From Rhodococcus sp. KRD162 (GTDB lineage: Bacteria; Actinomycetota; Actinomycetes; Mycobacteriales; Mycobacteriaceae): a stretch of 64,000 nt of DNA. The first letter of the stretch is position 1, and every line of letters begins with the position of its first letter. Both the position numbers and the translations under genes were made by a program. This document shows, piece after piece, positions 9,249 through 19,676 of the stretch. The notes beneath the pieces are model-generated. The model saw only the letters and a program-made list of their open reading frames with translations. It searched no databases and was not told the DNA's origin. Where the stretch lies: NCBI RefSeq assembly GCF_017168335.1, contig NZ_JABFAU010000005.1, positions 182,575 through 246,574 of the forward strand, written 5' to 3'.

Positions 9249-9671
9249 CTACCGCTTCGTGGCAGGGGTCTTGGGCTGAACCAATCGACTTCCGATCCAG
9301 TCACCGAGGTTTGCCGCAGAGGTCTGCGTCAACCCCGCGGTCGGAGCCGATTCGGCAATCTCGCTGGGTTCAACATGACCGGGCAACCCGGTTTTGGGGC
9401 TGAGGACCCACACGATGCCATCGTCCGAGAGCGGACCGATCGCATCCATGAGCGCGTCGACCAGGTCACCGTCTCCATCGCGCCACCACAGCAGCACAAC
9501 GTCGATCACCTCGTCGGAATCCTCGTCGAGGGTCTCGCCACCGATCACATCTTCTACGTCGGCGCGCAGATCATCGTCGGTGTCCTCGTCCCAGCCCAGC
9601 TCTTGAACGACCATGTCGCGAGTGATGCCAAGTTTCTGAGCGTAGTTCTGAGCGTCCGCCGCGGCGACCAC
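9249..9671 (-). CDS. DUF3052 family protein
   Basis: A 140-residue acidic soluble protein of unknown function. It starts at ATG 9671 and contains the conserved core ITRDMVVQELGWDEDTDDDL, the WWRDGDGDLVDALMDA segment and the HVEPSEIAESAPTAGL segment found in the Rv2239c family across Actinobacteria. It is upstream of ahpE on the same strand with a 30-bp gap and is divergent from aceE. The 257-bp gap to aceE must hold both promoters; I see no site there that I can assign with confidence. Confidence 0.85.
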   Translation of the reverse strand: MVAAADAQNYAQKLGITRDMVVQELGWDEDTDDDLRADVEDVIGGETLDEDSDEVIDVVLLWWRDGDGDLVDALMDAIGPLSDDGIVWVLSPKTGLPGHVEPSEIAESAPTAGLTQTSAANLGDWIGSRLVQPKTPATKR

Positions 9672-9928
9672 GGTGGTGACCTCCTTGAATTGTGGGTGCA
9701 GTAGTCAAAGCGAACAGGGTCGAAGCCGTTCGCGCAAGCTGACCGCGCCGAAATTGCGTACATAAATTTCTACCGGTGGGTATTGGACCTCTGTACTACC
9801 AGAACCGGCGAGATGTAGCAGGATTAGGGAGGAATCACGAGAACGAGGAGAGTAGACCGCCGTCACAGGGGCGGACTACCGGGACCGGGCGCCACACCGA
9901 GCGTCCGCCACATTGAGGAGTGCACACG

Positions 9929-12751
9929 TTGTCCGAAGTGAACAGCGGCGAACGGCAGAACACATCGTCTGCAGGCAAAACGGCAAGTTCGGACGGTCGG
10001 GTCCGCGTCATCCGTGAGGGTGTCGCGTCGTATCTGCCCGATATCGACAACGACGAAACCAACGAATGGATCGAGTCGTTCGACGGCTTGCTGGAGAGGT
10101 CCGGACCGAACCGCGCTCGCTACCTGATGCTGAGGTTGCTCGAGCGCGCTGGTGAGCGCCGCGTCGCGCTGCCGTCGCTGACATCGACGGACTACGTCAA
10201 CACCATCCCCACCGAGAACGAGCCCTGGTTCCCCGGCGACGAGTCGATGGAGCGTCGCTACCGCGCCTGGATTCGTTGGAACGCGGCCATCATGGTGCAC
10301 CGCGCGCAGCGTCCCGGAGTCGGCGTCGGCGGTCACATCTCCACCTATGCGTCCTCCGCCGCGCTCTACGAGGTGGGCTTCAACCACTTCTTCCGCGGCA
10401 AGGACCACCCGGGCGGCGGTGACCACATCTTCATCCAGGGTCACGCCTCCCCCGGCATCTACGCCCGCGCCTTCCTCGAAGGCCGCATTCCAGCCGAGCG
10501 CATGGACGGTTTCCGCCAGGAAGCGAGCCACGAGACCGAAGGCGGCGGACTGCCGTCGTACCCGCACCCGCGGCTGATGCAGGACTTCTGGGAGTTCCCG
10601 ACGGTGTCGATGGGTCTCGGCCCGATGAACGCCATCTACCAGGCTCGCTTCAACCATTACCTCAACGACCGCGGCATCAAGGACACCACCGATCAGCACG
10701 TGTGGGCCTACCTCGGCGACGGCGAGATGGACGAGCCGGAATCGCGTGGACTCGCACATGTGGCGGCCACCGAGGGCCTGGACAATCTCACCTTCGTCGT
10801 CAACTGCAACCTGCAGCGCCTCGATGGCCCGGTGCGCGGCAACGGCAAGATCATCCAGGAACTGGAGTCGTTCTTCCGTGGTGCCGGCTGGAACGTCATC
10901 AAGGTGGTCTGGGGCCGCGAGTGGGATGCCCTGCTGCACAAGGATCGCGACGGCGCCCTGGTCAACCTCATGAACACCACCCCCGACGGCGATTTCCAGA
11001 CGTACAAGGCCAACGACGGTAGCTACGTTCGAGATCACTTCTTCGGGCGCGATCCGCGCACCAAGGAACTCGTCAAGGATCTGTCCGACGCCGAGATCTG
11101 GAACCTCAAGCGAGGCGGCCACGACTACCGCAAGGTGCACGCTGCCTATGCGGCCGCGATGGCGCACAAGGGCCAGCCGACGGTCATCCTGGCGCACACC
11201 ATCAAGGGCTACACCCTCGGCAAGCACTTCGAGGGCCGCAACGCCACGCACCAGATGAAGAAGCTCACGCTCGACGACCTCAAGACGTTCCGCGACCTGC
11301 AGCACATTCCGATCTCGGACGAGGAGCTCGAGAAGGATCCGTACATGCCGCCGTACTACCACCCCGGTGCGGATGCCCCCGAGATCCAGTACATGCTCGA
11401 TCGCCGCAGCAAGCTCGGTGGATTCGTTCCCGAGCGCCGGGTCGACGTCAAGCCGCTGCCTCAGCCGGGCGACGACACGTACAAGACCCTCCGCAAGGGC
11501 TCGGGCAAGCAAGAAGTCGCCACCACGATGGCGCTCGTGCGAGTGATGAAGGAGCTGCTGCGAGACAAGGAGATCGGTCACCGCATCGTGCCGATCATCC
11601 CCGACGAGGCCCGCACGTTCGGTATGGACTCGTGGTTCCCGTCGCTGAAGATCTACAACCGCAACGGCCAGCTCTACACCTCGGTGGACTCGGAGCTGAT
11701 GCTCGCCTACAAGGAGAGCACCGTCGGCCAGATCCTGCACGAGGGCATCAACGAGGCCGGGTCCACCTCCTCGTTCACGGCGGTCGGAACCTCGTACTCC
11801 ACGCACGGCGAGGTCATGATCCCGCTGTACATCTTCTACTCGATGTTCGGTTTCCAGCGCACCGGCGACGGTCTGTGGGCTGCCGCCGATCAGATGGCTC
11901 GCGGGTTCGTCCTCGGTGCCACGGCCGGTCGCACCACCCTCACCGGTGAAGGTCTGCAGCACGCCGACGGTCATTCGCTGCTGTTGGCGTCGACCAACCC
12001 GGCGGCCGTGTCCTACGACCCGGCGTTCTCGTACGAAATTGCACACATCGTCAAGGACGGTCTGCGACGGATGTACGGCGGCACCGAAGGTGTCGAAGGC
12101 TTCGGCGGCGAGAACATCTTCTACTACATCACCCTGTACAACGAGCCGTACGTACAGCCAGCCGAGCCGGAGAACCTCGACGTCGAGGGTCTGCTCAAGG
12201 GCATCTACCGATTCGAAGCACCACAGGATGGCGACGGACCCGAGGCGCAGCTGCTGGCCTCGGGCGTCGGGATGGTCTCGGCACGTAAAGCCAGGGAACT
12301 GCTGTTCGAGGAGTGGGGCGTGCGGTCGGCCGTGTGGTCGGTGACGTCCTGGGGCGAACTGCGCCGCGACGGCGTCGACGCCGAGCGCGAATCTCTGCGC
12401 AATCCCGGTGCCGACAAGCGTGTGCCCTTCGTGACCTCGGCACTGGCCGATGCCAACGGCCCGGTCATCGCATCCTCGGATTGGATGCGTGCCGTCCCGG
12501 ACCAGGTCCGCCAGTGGGTTCCGGGCGACTACGTCACTCTCGGCACCGACGGTTTCGGGTTCTCCGACACCCGTCCGGCCGCGCGTCGCGTATTCAACGT
12601 CGACGCCGAGTCGATCGTCGTGGCCACCTTGTCCGCTCTCGCGGCATCCGGTGAGATCGACAAGGCCAAGGCCGTCGAGGCCGCGGACAAGTACAAGATC
12701 GACGACGTCACCGCAGCTCCGACGTCCTTCGCCGATACCGGTTCGGCGTAG
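9929..12751 (+). CDS. aceE: pyruvate dehydrogenase E1 component, homodimeric type
   Basis: A 940-residue thiamine-diphosphate enzyme that decarboxylates pyruvate and acetylates the lipoyl domain of E2 in the pyruvate dehydrogenase complex. The TPP motif [10 protein letters not shown] runs to [17 protein letters not shown]; the transketolase-like pyrimidine domain and C-terminal domain ([20 protein letters not shown]) are complete. I chose TTG 9929, 8 nt after GAGGAG; a GTG at 9920 is in frame but lies inside that ribosome binding site. It corresponds to Rv2241. It supplies acetyl-CoA beside the FAS-II genes, which is conserved synteny in mycolata. Confidence 0.96.
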   Translation: MSEVNSGERQNTSSAGKTASSDGRVRVIREGVASYLPDIDNDETNEWIESFDGLLERSGPNRARYLMLRLLERAGERRVALPSLTSTDYVNTIPTENEPWFPGDESMERRYRAWIRWNAAIMVHRAQRPGVGVGGHISTYASSAALYEVGFNHFFRGKDHPGGGDHIFIQGHASPGIYARAFLEGRIPAERMDGFRQEASHETEGGGLPSYPHPRLMQDFWEFPTVSMGLGPMNAIYQARFNHYLNDRGIKDTTDQHVWAYLGDGEMDEPESRGLAHVAATEGLDNLTFVVNCNLQRLDGPVRGNGKIIQELESFFRGAGWNVIKVVWGREWDALLHKDRDGALVNLMNTTPDGDFQTYKANDGSYVRDHFFGRDPRTKELVKDLSDAEIWNLKRGGHDYRKVHAAYAAAMAHKGQPTVILAHTIKGYTLGKHFEGRNATHQMKKLTLDDLKTFRDLQHIPISDEELEKDPYMPPYYHPGADAPEIQYMLDRRSKLGGFVPERRVDVKPLPQPGDDTYKTLRKGSGKQEVATTMALVRVMKELLRDKEIGHRIVPIIPDEARTFGMDSWFPSLKIYNRNGQLYTSVDSELMLAYKESTVGQILHEGINEAGSTSSFTAVGTSYSTHGEVMIPLYIFYSMFGFQRTGDGLWAAADQMARGFVLGATAGRTTLTGEGLQHADGHSLLLASTNPAAVSYDPAFSYEIAHIVKDGLRRMYGGTEGVEGFGGENIFYYITLYNEPYVQPAEPENLDVEGLLKGIYRFEAPQDGDGPEAQLLASGVGMVSARKARELLFEEWGVRSAVWSVTSWGELRRDGVDAERESLRNPGADKRVPFVTSALADANGPVIASSDWMRAVPDQVRQWVPGDYVTLGTDGFGFSDTRPAARRVFNVDAESIVVATLSALAASGEIDKAKAVEAADKYKIDDVTAAPTSFADTGSA

Positions 12752-12768
12752 GTTCACACCCTGTTCGG

Positions 12769-12823
12769 CCGACCCCCGTCCTACATCGCGATGCACGTCC
12801 GTCGCGGTGCAGGCGGGGGTCGG
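12769..12823 (+). terminator. stem-loop after aceE
   Basis: Arms CCGACCCCCG (12769-12778) and CGGGGGTCGG (12814-12823) are perfectly complementary, with a second small hairpin in the loop. There is no T-run. It sits 18 bp after the aceE stop and 15 bp before the next start, so it probably separates the two transcripts. Confidence 0.6.
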
Positions 12824-12838
12824 GCGTAGGTTCTCCTT

Positions 12839-14248
12839 ATGTCCGATGCGAAACCCGACTCCCCGGGCAGCGCGTCTGCGCGTGATGTATCCCGACGCGA
12901 CGCCTACCGTGAAGCGTTGCGAGATTCGTTGACCCGCGATTCCTCGACCCGCGACCCCCTGACCTCGGACAACGAAGTCCATCTTCCGGTCGCCTCGCTT
13001 GCACCCTCTCGCCAGAAGCGCGATCCCCTACCGGATGCCCTGCTGCGACGGGTCAAACAGTTCTCCGGGCGTCTGTCGACCGAGGCCGTGACCACGATGC
13101 AGGGTCAGCTGCCGTTCTTCGGTGACCTCGACGCCGCCCAGCGCGCCAGCGTCCAGTTGTTGATTCAGACGGCCGTCGACAATTTCCTCGAGTGGTTGAA
13201 GAACCCCAACAGCGATATCCGGTTCTCTCTCGACGCTTTTCAGGTGATCCCTCAGGACCTCGCTCGACGGCTGACTCTGCGCCAGACCGTGGACATGGTC
13301 CGGGTGGCGATGGAGTTCTTCGAGCAGTGGCTCCCGGCGCTGGCACGTAACGATCAGCAGCTGGTGGCCCTGACCGAGGCCGTGTTGCGATACGGACGCG
13401 AGCTCGGTTTCGCGGCCGCTTCGGTCTACGCCAGCGCCGCCGAGTCGCGCGGCGCGTGGGACACGCGCCTCGAGGCCCTCGTGGTGGACGCCGTCGTGCG
13501 CGGTGACACCGGCTCGGACATGCTCTCGCGCGCCGCCACGTTGAACTGGGATGCCACTGCGCCGGCAACGGTGCTGGTGGGCACTCCCCCCGACGATCGA
13601 GGAGTCTCGGTCGTCGGCACCGTGCATTCGGTGGCACAGAAGCACGGCCGCGCCGCGCTGGCCGTGGTGCAGGGAACACGACTGGTGATGGTGGTCAGCG
13701 GGCCGATCACCGACTCGGCCGCGCACAACTCGTTCGTCGAGGACATGCTGCAGAACTTCTCCGACGGACCGGTCGTGATCGGTCCGACTACGCGCACCCT
13801 CGGTGCCGCGCACTCCAGTGCGGTGGAGGCGTTCGCCGGAATGCAGGCCGTGGCTGGTTGGCGGGGAGCACCACGTCCGGTGCACGCAGGCGAGTTACTG
13901 CCCGAGCGCGCCCTGCTGAACGATGCTGCGGCGATCTCGGCACTCAACGATCATGTGGTCGTTCCTTTGGCTTCGGCCGGGTCCGGCCTGGCCGACACAC
14001 TCGACGCGTATCTGGACTGTGGCGGGGCCGTGGAAACCTGCGCACGGCAGCTGTTTGTTCATCCAAATACGGTGCGCTATCGCCTCAAGCGAATCGCAGA
14101 AGTCACCGGTCGTGATCCCACGAATCCTCGCGATGCGTACGTGCTCCGGGTCGCGGCAACGGTAGGAAGGCTGGCTCGAACTCATCACGAACCGTCCCAT
14201 TCTGCCCCATATGTCACACAAGTCACATTCGGCGAAGTGGTCACGTAA
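12839..14248 (+). CDS. mabR: PucR-family regulator, MabR-like FAS-II regulator
   Basis: A 469-residue protein. The C-terminal ~60 residues form the PucR helix-turn-helix (LDAYLDCGGAVETCARQLFV then HPNTVRYRLKRIAEVTGRDP). The middle region is the GGDEF-like/CdaR domain of this family, and the first ~60 residues are charged and low in complexity. Position between aceE and fabD equals Rv2242, described in mycobacteria as MabR, a regulator of the fasII operon. A palindrome resembling its reported target lies in the 128-bp gap to fabD. Regulation of fabD-acpM-kasA in this organism is therefore likely but inferred. Confidence 0.83.
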   Translation: MSDAKPDSPGSASARDVSRRDAYREALRDSLTRDSSTRDPLTSDNEVHLPVASLAPSRQKRDPLPDALLRRVKQFSGRLSTEAVTTMQGQLPFFGDLDAAQRASVQLLIQTAVDNFLEWLKNPNSDIRFSLDAFQVIPQDLARRLTLRQTVDMVRVAMEFFEQWLPALARNDQQLVALTEAVLRYGRELGFAAASVYASAAESRGAWDTRLEALVVDAVVRGDTGSDMLSRAATLNWDATAPATVLVGTPPDDRGVSVVGTVHSVAQKHGRAALAVVQGTRLVMVVSGPITDSAAHNSFVEDMLQNFSDGPVVIGPTTRTLGAAHSSAVEAFAGMQAVAGWRGAPRPVHAGELLPERALLNDAAAISALNDHVVVPLASAGSGLADTLDAYLDCGGAVETCARQLFVHPNTVRYRLKRIAEVTGRDPTNPRDAYVLRVAATVGRLARTHHEPSHSAPYVTQVTFGEVVT

Positions 14249-14287
14249 CGCCCGACCCCCGTCCGGCGATGGCCGGTGCTCACGAGG

Positions 14288-14312
14288 CAATTTGTAGGGT
14301 TCCCACAAATTG
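14288..14312. promoter_or_regulatory. candidate MabR operator upstream of fabD
   Basis: The palindrome CAATTTGT - 9 nt - ACAAATTG is perfect over 8-bp arms. It lies 65 bp before the fabD start. AT-rich arms of TTTGT/ACAAA type are reminiscent of the MabR site reported in mycobacteria. No protein-binding evidence exists here. Confidence 0.5.
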
Positions 14313-14376
14313 GTTGTCGAGAGTTCATCGAGCGCGACATCACCGATCAGAGGGCCGACGGTGTTCCCTTAACTCT

Positions 14377-15285
14377 GTGATTGCGTTGCTTGCGCCCGGT
14401 CAGGGCTCCCAGACTCCCGGCATGCTGCTGCCATGGCTCGAACTGCCAGGCGCGGCGGATCGGCTGGCGCTGTGGTCGAAGGCTTCCGGCCTGGACCTCG
14501 TTCGCCTCGGCACCACCGCCACCGCAGAAGAAATCACCGACACTGCTGTGACTCAGCCGCTGGTCGTGGCCTCGGCTCTGCTCGCCTTCGAGGAGATCGC
14601 CGCGCGCGGCCTGTTCCCCGAGGACGCCGTCGTCGCCGGCCACTCCGTGGGCGAGCTCGCCGCCGCAGCCATCGCAGGCGTCATCTCCTCCGACGAGGCA
14701 GTCTCGCTCGCCGCGGTACGCGGCGCTGCCATGGCCAAGGCCTGCGCACTGCAGCCCACGGGCATGTCTGCGGTGCTCGGCGGAGACGAGGCCGCTGTGC
14801 TCGCCCGGCTCGAAGAGCTCGATCTCACCCCGGCCAATGTCAATGCAGCCGGGCAGATCGTCGCAGCCGGGCTGCTGACCAAGCTGGCCGAACTGGCCGA
14901 GAGCGCGCCCGAGAAGGCTCGCGTTCGCGCCCTCCCGGTGGCCGGCGCATTCCACACCGAATACATGGCCTCGGCGGGCGATACCGTTGCCGCTGCTGCC
15001 GCCGCAATCACGGCATCCGCGCCGACCCGCACCCTGCTGTCCAACTCGGACGGTCAGCCGGTCGCGTCCGGTGCCGACGCACTCGACAAACTTGCTGCTC
15101 AGGTCACTCGCCCCGTGCGTTGGGATCTGTGCAACGCCTACCTGCGCACCGCGCAGGTCACCGGACTTGTGGAACTGCCCCCGGCAGGCGCATTGGTCGG
15201 CATCGCCAAACGTGAACTGCGCGGCGTCGCCAACCTCGGCCTGAAGACACCGGCGGACATTTCCGCACTGGCCGAGCTCGGATAG
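14377..15285 (+). CDS. fabD: malonyl-CoA:ACP transacylase
   Basis: A 302-residue enzyme that transfers malonyl from CoA to AcpM for FAS-II elongation of meromycolic precursors. The nucleophile Ser90 is in VVAGHSVGE (GHSxG) and the partner His is in [10 protein letters not shown]. The start is GTG 14377, giving the typical N-terminus [15 protein letters not shown]; upstream in-frame codons have no family similarity. No strong ribosome binding site is visible. First gene of the FAS-II block, followed by acpM and kasA, as Rv2243. Confidence 0.94.
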   Translation: MIALLAPGQGSQTPGMLLPWLELPGAADRLALWSKASGLDLVRLGTTATAEEITDTAVTQPLVVASALLAFEEIAARGLFPEDAVVAGHSVGELAAAAIAGVISSDEAVSLAAVRGAAMAKACALQPTGMSAVLGGDEAAVLARLEELDLTPANVNAAGQIVAAGLLTKLAELAESAPEKARVRALPVAGAFHTEYMASAGDTVAAAAAAITASAPTRTLLSNSDGQPVASGADALDKLAAQVTRPVRWDLCNAYLRTAQVTGLVELPPAGALVGIAKRELRGVANLGLKTPADISALAELG

Positions 15286-15416
15286 CTCGGTAGCACACCC
15301 CGCAGTCTCGGCACTGCGGATCGACTTCCACTCCCCGAGTGGCAGAAAAATGCACAACCGCGTCTCGAAGCACATGACTTCGGCGTTCTACACTTCAAGA
15401 GAAGGGACCCACAACA

Positions 15417-15719
15417 GTGGCCAGCCAGGAAGACCTCATCGCCGGACTTGCAGAGATCATCGAAGAGGTCACGGGCATCGAACCGTCCGAGGTGACCATC
15501 GAGAAGTCCTTCGTGGACGACCTCGACATCGACTCGCTCTCCATGGTCGAGATCGCAGTGCAGACCGAGGACAAGTACGGCGTCAAGATCCCCGACGAGG
15601 ACCTCGCAGGTCTGCGCACCGTCGGCGACGCCGTGAACTACATCCAGAAGCTCGAAGCGGAGAACCCCGAAGCCGCAGAAGCTATCAAGGCCAAGCTCGA
15701 CGACTCCGCGAGCGAGTGA
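15417..15719 (+). CDS. acpM: meromycolate extension acyl carrier protein
   Basis: A 100-residue acyl carrier protein starting at GTG 15417. Ser40 in DIDSLSM is the phosphopantetheine attachment site. The C-terminal extension past helix IV ([20 protein letters not shown]) is acidic and longer than in housekeeping ACPs, which is the mark of AcpM, though shorter than the 115-residue M. tuberculosis protein. Eight bp separate its stop from the kasA start. Confidence 0.94.
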   Translation: MASQEDLIAGLAEIIEEVTGIEPSEVTIEKSFVDDLDIDSLSMVEIAVQTEDKYGVKIPDEDLAGLRTVGDAVNYIQKLEAENPEAAEAIKAKLDDSASE

Positions 15720-15727
15720 CAGGGCCC

Positions 15728-16978
15728 ATGACCAACCCATCCACCGCCAACGGACGCTTCCCCAGTGTCGTCGTCACCAGCCTCGCTGCGACCACGTCAC
15801 TCGCGGGTGACGTCGATGCAACGTGGAAGGGTCTGCTGAACGGCGACAGCGGTATCCACGCTCTGGAAGACGATTTCGTCACCGAGTACGGCTTGCCCGT
15901 ACGGATCGGTGGGCACCTCGCGGTGAAGCCGCAGAGCCTGCTCTCTCGGGTCGAACTTCGTCGCCTGAGTTACGTGGAGCAGCTGGCCACCGTGCTCGGT
16001 CGCGAAGTATGGAAGAACGCCGGAACACCCGACGTCGATCCGCTTCGCCTCGGTGTGTCGATCGGTACCGGTCTCGGCGGCGGCGACGCACTGATCGACG
16101 CCAACGACAAGATGAAAGACGGCGGCTACCGCAAGGTATCCCCGCTCGCCGTTCAGATGGTCATGCCGAACGGTCCCGCCGCGGTCGTCGGACTCGAGCT
16201 CAAAGCACAGGCAGGCGTCATCACCCCCGTCTCCGCATGCTCCTCGGGATCGGAAGCCATTGCGCATGCATGGCGGATGATCGTGATGGGCGACGCGGAC
16301 ATGGTCGTCACCGGCGGCGTCGAGGGCTACATCGACGCGGTTCCGATCGCCAGCTTCTCCATGATGCGGGCGATGAGCACCAACAACGACGATCCGAAGG
16401 GAGCCTCACGTCCGTTCGACAAGGATCGTGACGGCTTCGTGTTCGGTGAAGCGGGTGCGCTCATGGTCATCGAGACCGAAGAGCACGCCAAGGCACGCGG
16501 CGCAACGATTCACGCCCGCCTGCTCGGTGCAGGAATCACCTCGGACGGATTCCACCTCGTGGCTCCCGATCCGGAGGGCAAGGGTGCCGCACGCGCCATG
16601 AAGCGCGCGATCGAGACCGCTGGCCTGCAGAAGTCCGACATCACCCACGTGAACGCCCACGCAACGGCAACTCCCATCGGAGACACCGCCGAGGCGCTGG
16701 CAATCAACCAGGCCGTCGGAAATCACGCAGCGGTGTACGCACCGAAATCCGCTCTCGGTCACTCGATCGGTGCTGTCGGTGCCCTCGAGTCGGTCCTGAC
16801 GGTGCTGTCAGTGCGCGAGGGAATCATCCCTCCCACGCTGAATTTGGAGAATCAGGATCCCGAGATCGATCTCGACGTCGTCAAGGGCGAGCCCCGCGTC
16901 GGACAGATCGATTACGCGATCAACAACTCGTTCGGATTCGGTGGGCACAACGTAGCGCTCGCCTTCGGTAAGGCGTGA
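15728..16978 (+). CDS. kasA: beta-ketoacyl-ACP synthase (KasA-type)
   Basis: A 416-residue condensing enzyme that elongates acyl-AcpM with malonyl-AcpM. Cys171 in [10 protein letters not shown] is the acyl nucleophile, at the same number as in M. tuberculosis KasA. The two catalytic His are in [13 protein letters not shown] and [11 protein letters not shown] 15728 matches the family start. Unlike in M. tuberculosis there is no kasB between this gene and accD6, so one condensing enzyme may serve the shorter mycolates of this group (inference). Confidence 0.94.
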   Translation: MTNPSTANGRFPSVVVTSLAATTSLAGDVDATWKGLLNGDSGIHALEDDFVTEYGLPVRIGGHLAVKPQSLLSRVELRRLSYVEQLATVLGREVWKNAGTPDVDPLRLGVSIGTGLGGGDALIDANDKMKDGGYRKVSPLAVQMVMPNGPAAVVGLELKAQAGVITPVSACSSGSEAIAHAWRMIVMGDADMVVTGGVEGYIDAVPIASFSMMRAMSTNNDDPKGASRPFDKDRDGFVFGEAGALMVIETEEHAKARGATIHARLLGAGITSDGFHLVAPDPEGKGAARAMKRAIETAGLQKSDITHVNAHATATPIGDTAEALAINQAVGNHAAVYAPKSALGHSIGAVGALESVLTVLSVREGIIPPTLNLENQDPEIDLDVVKGEPRVGQIDYAINNSFGFGGHNVALAFGKA

Positions 16979-17086
16979 TTCGCTGAGTCGACTGTTCGAC
17001 TCGGCGAATCACGCTCTCGCAGTGCATGATCCGGGCTGGGGTCGTTCCCACGGAACGCCCCGGCCCGGGCCTCGCCCCACTGGGGC
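16975..17086 (+). promoter_or_regulatory. tandem stem-loops between kasA and accD6
   Basis: Three hairpins fill the 126-bp gap. The first (16975-17012) has 17-bp arms, one G-T pair and a CTGT loop, and begins inside the kasA stop codon. The second (17033-17066) pairs GGGCTGGGGTCGTTCC with GGAACGCCCCGGCCC. The third is GCCCC-ACT-GGGGC (17074-17086). No T-run follows. They may terminate or attenuate transcription, or process the mRNA, before accD6. Confidence 0.55.
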
Positions 17087-17104
17087 CCTGAAGAAGGACA
17101 AGCG

Positions 17105-18538
17105 ATGACAATTCTGGCCCCCGTCACTCGATCCGGTACCTCGACCGATCCCCGCGATCCTCTCGCCCGCCTCGAGAATCTCTTCGACACCGGAACCACT
17201 GTGCCGCTGCACGATCGGGACAAGTCCGGCATCCTCGCAGCGTCGGGAGAGATCGACGGCGTCCACACCATCGCTTATTGTTCCGATGCCACCGTCATGG
17301 GTGGTGCCATGGGTGTCGACGGATGCAAGCACATCGTCGCCGCCATCGATACCGCTATCGAACAGCGCGCCCCGATCGTCGGCGTCTGGCATTCCGGCGG
17401 TGCTCGCCTCGCCGAGGGCGTCGAAGCTCTCCATGCCGTCGGACTCGTCTTCGAGGCCATGGTCAGAGCCTCCGGCCTCGTCCCCCAAATTTCCGTCGTC
17501 CTCGGCTTTGCCGCCGGCGGCGCCGCCTACGGTCCTGCGCTGACCGACGTCGTCATCATGGCTCCCGAGGGTCGCGTGTTCGTCACCGGCCCCGACGTCG
17601 TCCGCAGTGTCACCGGTGAGCAGGTCGACATGGCCTCGCTCGGCGGCCCCGACACTCACCACAAGAAATCCGGTGTCTGCCATATCGTCGCCGACAGCGA
17701 GATGGACGCCTTCACCCGCGCCCGCCGTCTGGTGTCGATGTTCTGTGAGCAGGGCGAGTTCGACATCGCCGCTGCCGAGCACGGCGATACCGACCTGCGG
17801 GCGTTGATGCCCGAATCCAACCGCCGCGCATACGACGTCCACCCGATCGTTCACGAACTACTCGACAACGTCGAAGGAGAATCGACGTTCGAGGAGTTCC
17901 AGGGTGGCTGGGCGCGCAGCATCGTCGTCGGTCTCGGACGCATCAGCGGCCGCACCGTCGGCGTGATCGCCAACAATCCCATCCGACTCGGCGGCTGCCT
18001 CAACTCCGAAAGCGCCGAAAAGGCAGCACGTTTCGTGCGGCTGTGTGACGCGTTCGGAATCCCGCTCATCGTGGTCGTCGACGTACCCGGCTACCTCCCC
18101 GGCGTCAGCATGGAATGGGAAGGCGTCGTCCGGCGCGGAGCGAAACTACTGCATGCCTTCGCCGAAGCGACCGTCCCCCGCGTCACCCTCGTCACCCGCA
18201 AGATCTACGGCGGTGCCTACATCGCGATGAATGCGCGCGCTCTCGGTGCCACCGCTGTGTACGCCTGGCCCGGCTCCGAGGTCGCTGTCATGGGCGCGAA
18301 GGCAGCCGTCGGCATCTTGCACAAGAAGGCTCTCGCCGCCGCGCCCGAGGAAGAGCGTGAGGCGCTGCATGATCGCCTCACCGTCGAACACGAGAGCATC
18401 GCAGGCGGCGTGGACCGTGCGGTGGCGATCGGTGTCGTCGACGAGGTGATCGAGCCGAGCAAGACTCGCAGCACCGTCGCCAAGGCTCTCGCAGCGGCCC
18501 CGGTGGCGCGCGGCAATCACAAGAACATCCCGCTCTGA
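17105..18538 (+). CDS. accD6: acetyl/propionyl-CoA carboxylase beta subunit
   Basis: A 477-residue carboxyltransferase that makes malonyl-CoA for FAS-II together with a biotinylated alpha subunit encoded elsewhere. Both halves of the crotonase-like carboxyltransferase fold are present. The N-half has the acyl-CoA oxyanion region HSGGARLAEG and the FAAGGAAYGPAL segment. The C-half has VVDVPGYLPGVSMEWEG and the second oxyanion region KIYGGAYIAMNARALG. Length and position match Rv2247. ATG 17105 follows GAAGGACAAGCG. Confidence 0.93.
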   Translation: MTILAPVTRSGTSTDPRDPLARLENLFDTGTTVPLHDRDKSGILAASGEIDGVHTIAYCSDATVMGGAMGVDGCKHIVAAIDTAIEQRAPIVGVWHSGGARLAEGVEALHAVGLVFEAMVRASGLVPQISVVLGFAAGGAAYGPALTDVVIMAPEGRVFVTGPDVVRSVTGEQVDMASLGGPDTHHKKSGVCHIVADSEMDAFTRARRLVSMFCEQGEFDIAAAEHGDTDLRALMPESNRRAYDVHPIVHELLDNVEGESTFEEFQGGWARSIVVGLGRISGRTVGVIANNPIRLGGCLNSESAEKAARFVRLCDAFGIPLIVVVDVPGYLPGVSMEWEGVVRRGAKLLHAFAEATVPRVTLVTRKIYGGAYIAMNARALGATAVYAWPGSEVAVMGAKAAVGILHKKALAAAPEEEREALHDRLTVEHESIAGGVDRAVAIGVVDEVIEPSKTRSTVAKALAAAPVARGNHKNIPL

Positions 18539-18622
18539 CTCCCAGTTGGAATCAGTGCCGCTTCGAGGTGCACTGGACCCCGTGGGTCGAGCCGGGGCCG
18601 GGGTGGGCGTCAGCCGGGTCGG

Positions 18623-19072
18623 TCAGCTCTCGATCCATTTGTGGTCGTGAGCCAACCGCAGCATCGCCGATCGAATGTCGAGAATCTGCGTCGCCGTCAA
18701 CGTGCCGTTGGCAGATAGCAGAGTATCGGTCAGCTCGGCGGTGAATTCGGCCTCGGACAGCACGTCGCAGAGGACGTCTTCCAGCTGCTGATGCTCAGAG
18801 ATCGGAACGGTGTTGTGGTACGGCACATCCGGCTTGTGTCGGGTGACCAGCGCGGTCGATGCCGGCCCGTCGATGATCTGTACCTGGGTGGCCTTGAGGC
18901 CCCGGTCGCCTTCGACGGCCACGTACTCGACGCGAACGCCCGGTGCTAGTAGTCGTTTGTCGAAATCCAGATCGTTGACGTGAATGAACACGTCCTCGCC
19001 GCCCTCGTCCGGCGCTACGAATCCGTACCCCTTGAACTCGTCGAATCGAATCACTTTTCCGGTCGACAACAT
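18623..19072 (-). CDS. cold-shock domain protein with C-terminal extension
   Basis: A 149-residue protein. Residues 1-65 are a cold-shock domain: GKVIRFDEFKGYGFVAPDEG holds RNP1-like aromatics and DVFIHVNDL is RNP2-like. About 80 extra residues follow, mostly helical and unrelated to the OB fold. Cold-shock domains bind single-stranded RNA or DNA. ATG 19072 starts the domain directly, so the in-frame codons upstream are excluded. The longer tail separates it from the ~67-residue CspA class. Confidence 0.82.
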   Translation of the reverse strand: MLSTGKVIRFDEFKGYGFVAPDEGGEDVFIHVNDLDFDKRLLAPGVRVEYVAVEGDRGLKATQVQIIDGPASTALVTRHKPDVPYHNTVPISEHQQLEDVLCDVLSEAEFTAELTDTLLSANGTLTATQILDIRSAMLRLAHDHKWIES

Positions 19073-19163
19073 CGAACCCACCCACTCCACGGTCGTTCCC
19101 ACATGCCGAACCAGGCACGCCCGCGAAACTACCGGGATGCACTCCCCCCGGCAACTCCTGCTT

Positions 19164-19676
19164 CTAGCCGACGTTGCGGCTCAACCACGTCACTTCTGCT
19201 CCGGCCCCACCGGTTCGATACGGCTCGAGGGCAGCATCCCAGTCCGATCCGAGTGCGTGCTCCACAGCCGCAGTGAAATTGCCCTGGTTGTTCTCCATGA
19301 GGGCGCGCAGGCGCATCTCGCCGAGGACGACATCGCCGTTCGCGCTCGTCGTTCCCCGCCACAGGCCCAAGCCTGGCACGTGCGAGAACCGTTCGCCGTC
19401 GACGCCTTCGCTGGGGTCTTCGGTCACCTCGAAACGCAGCATCTGCCAGGAGCGAAGAATGCCGGCCAGGGTGGCTCCGGTACCCACCGGACCCACCCAG
19501 TCGGTGGTGGCGCGCAGTTGCCCATCGGAGGCGGGCTGCACGGACCACTTCAAATTCGCCCGGCAGTCGAGAGCGTCGGTCAACGCCCATTCGACATGCG
19601 GGCACAACGCAGCGGGCGACGAGTGGATGTACACGACACCCGACGTCGCTTCTGCGAACTGATTCGATCCACGCAT
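19164..19676 (-). CDS. DUF3145 family protein
   Basis: A 170-residue protein conserved in Actinobacteria. Characteristic segments are GVVYIHSSPAALCPHVEWAL, LDCRANLKWSVQPA and LRFEVTEDPSEGVDGERFSH. ATG 19676 is preceded by GGAGGT at ideal spacing. Function unknown; no catalytic motif is visible. It lies upstream of the cold-shock domain gene on the same strand with a 91-bp gap. Confidence 0.85.
   Translation of the reverse strand: MRGSNQFAEATSGVVYIHSSPAALCPHVEWALTDALDCRANLKWSVQPASDGQLRATTDWVGPVGTGATLAGILRSWQMLRFEVTEDPSEGVDGERFSHVPGLGLWRGTTSANGDVVLGEMRLRALMENNQGNFTAAVEHALGSDWDAALEPYRTGGAGAEVTWLSRNVG

Noticed and set aside
9863-12982. 1039-codon open frame on the minus strand over aceE
   Set aside because: It is the antisense shadow of aceE caused by high GC third positions; the plus frame has a complete, well-known enzyme and the shadow has no family similarity.
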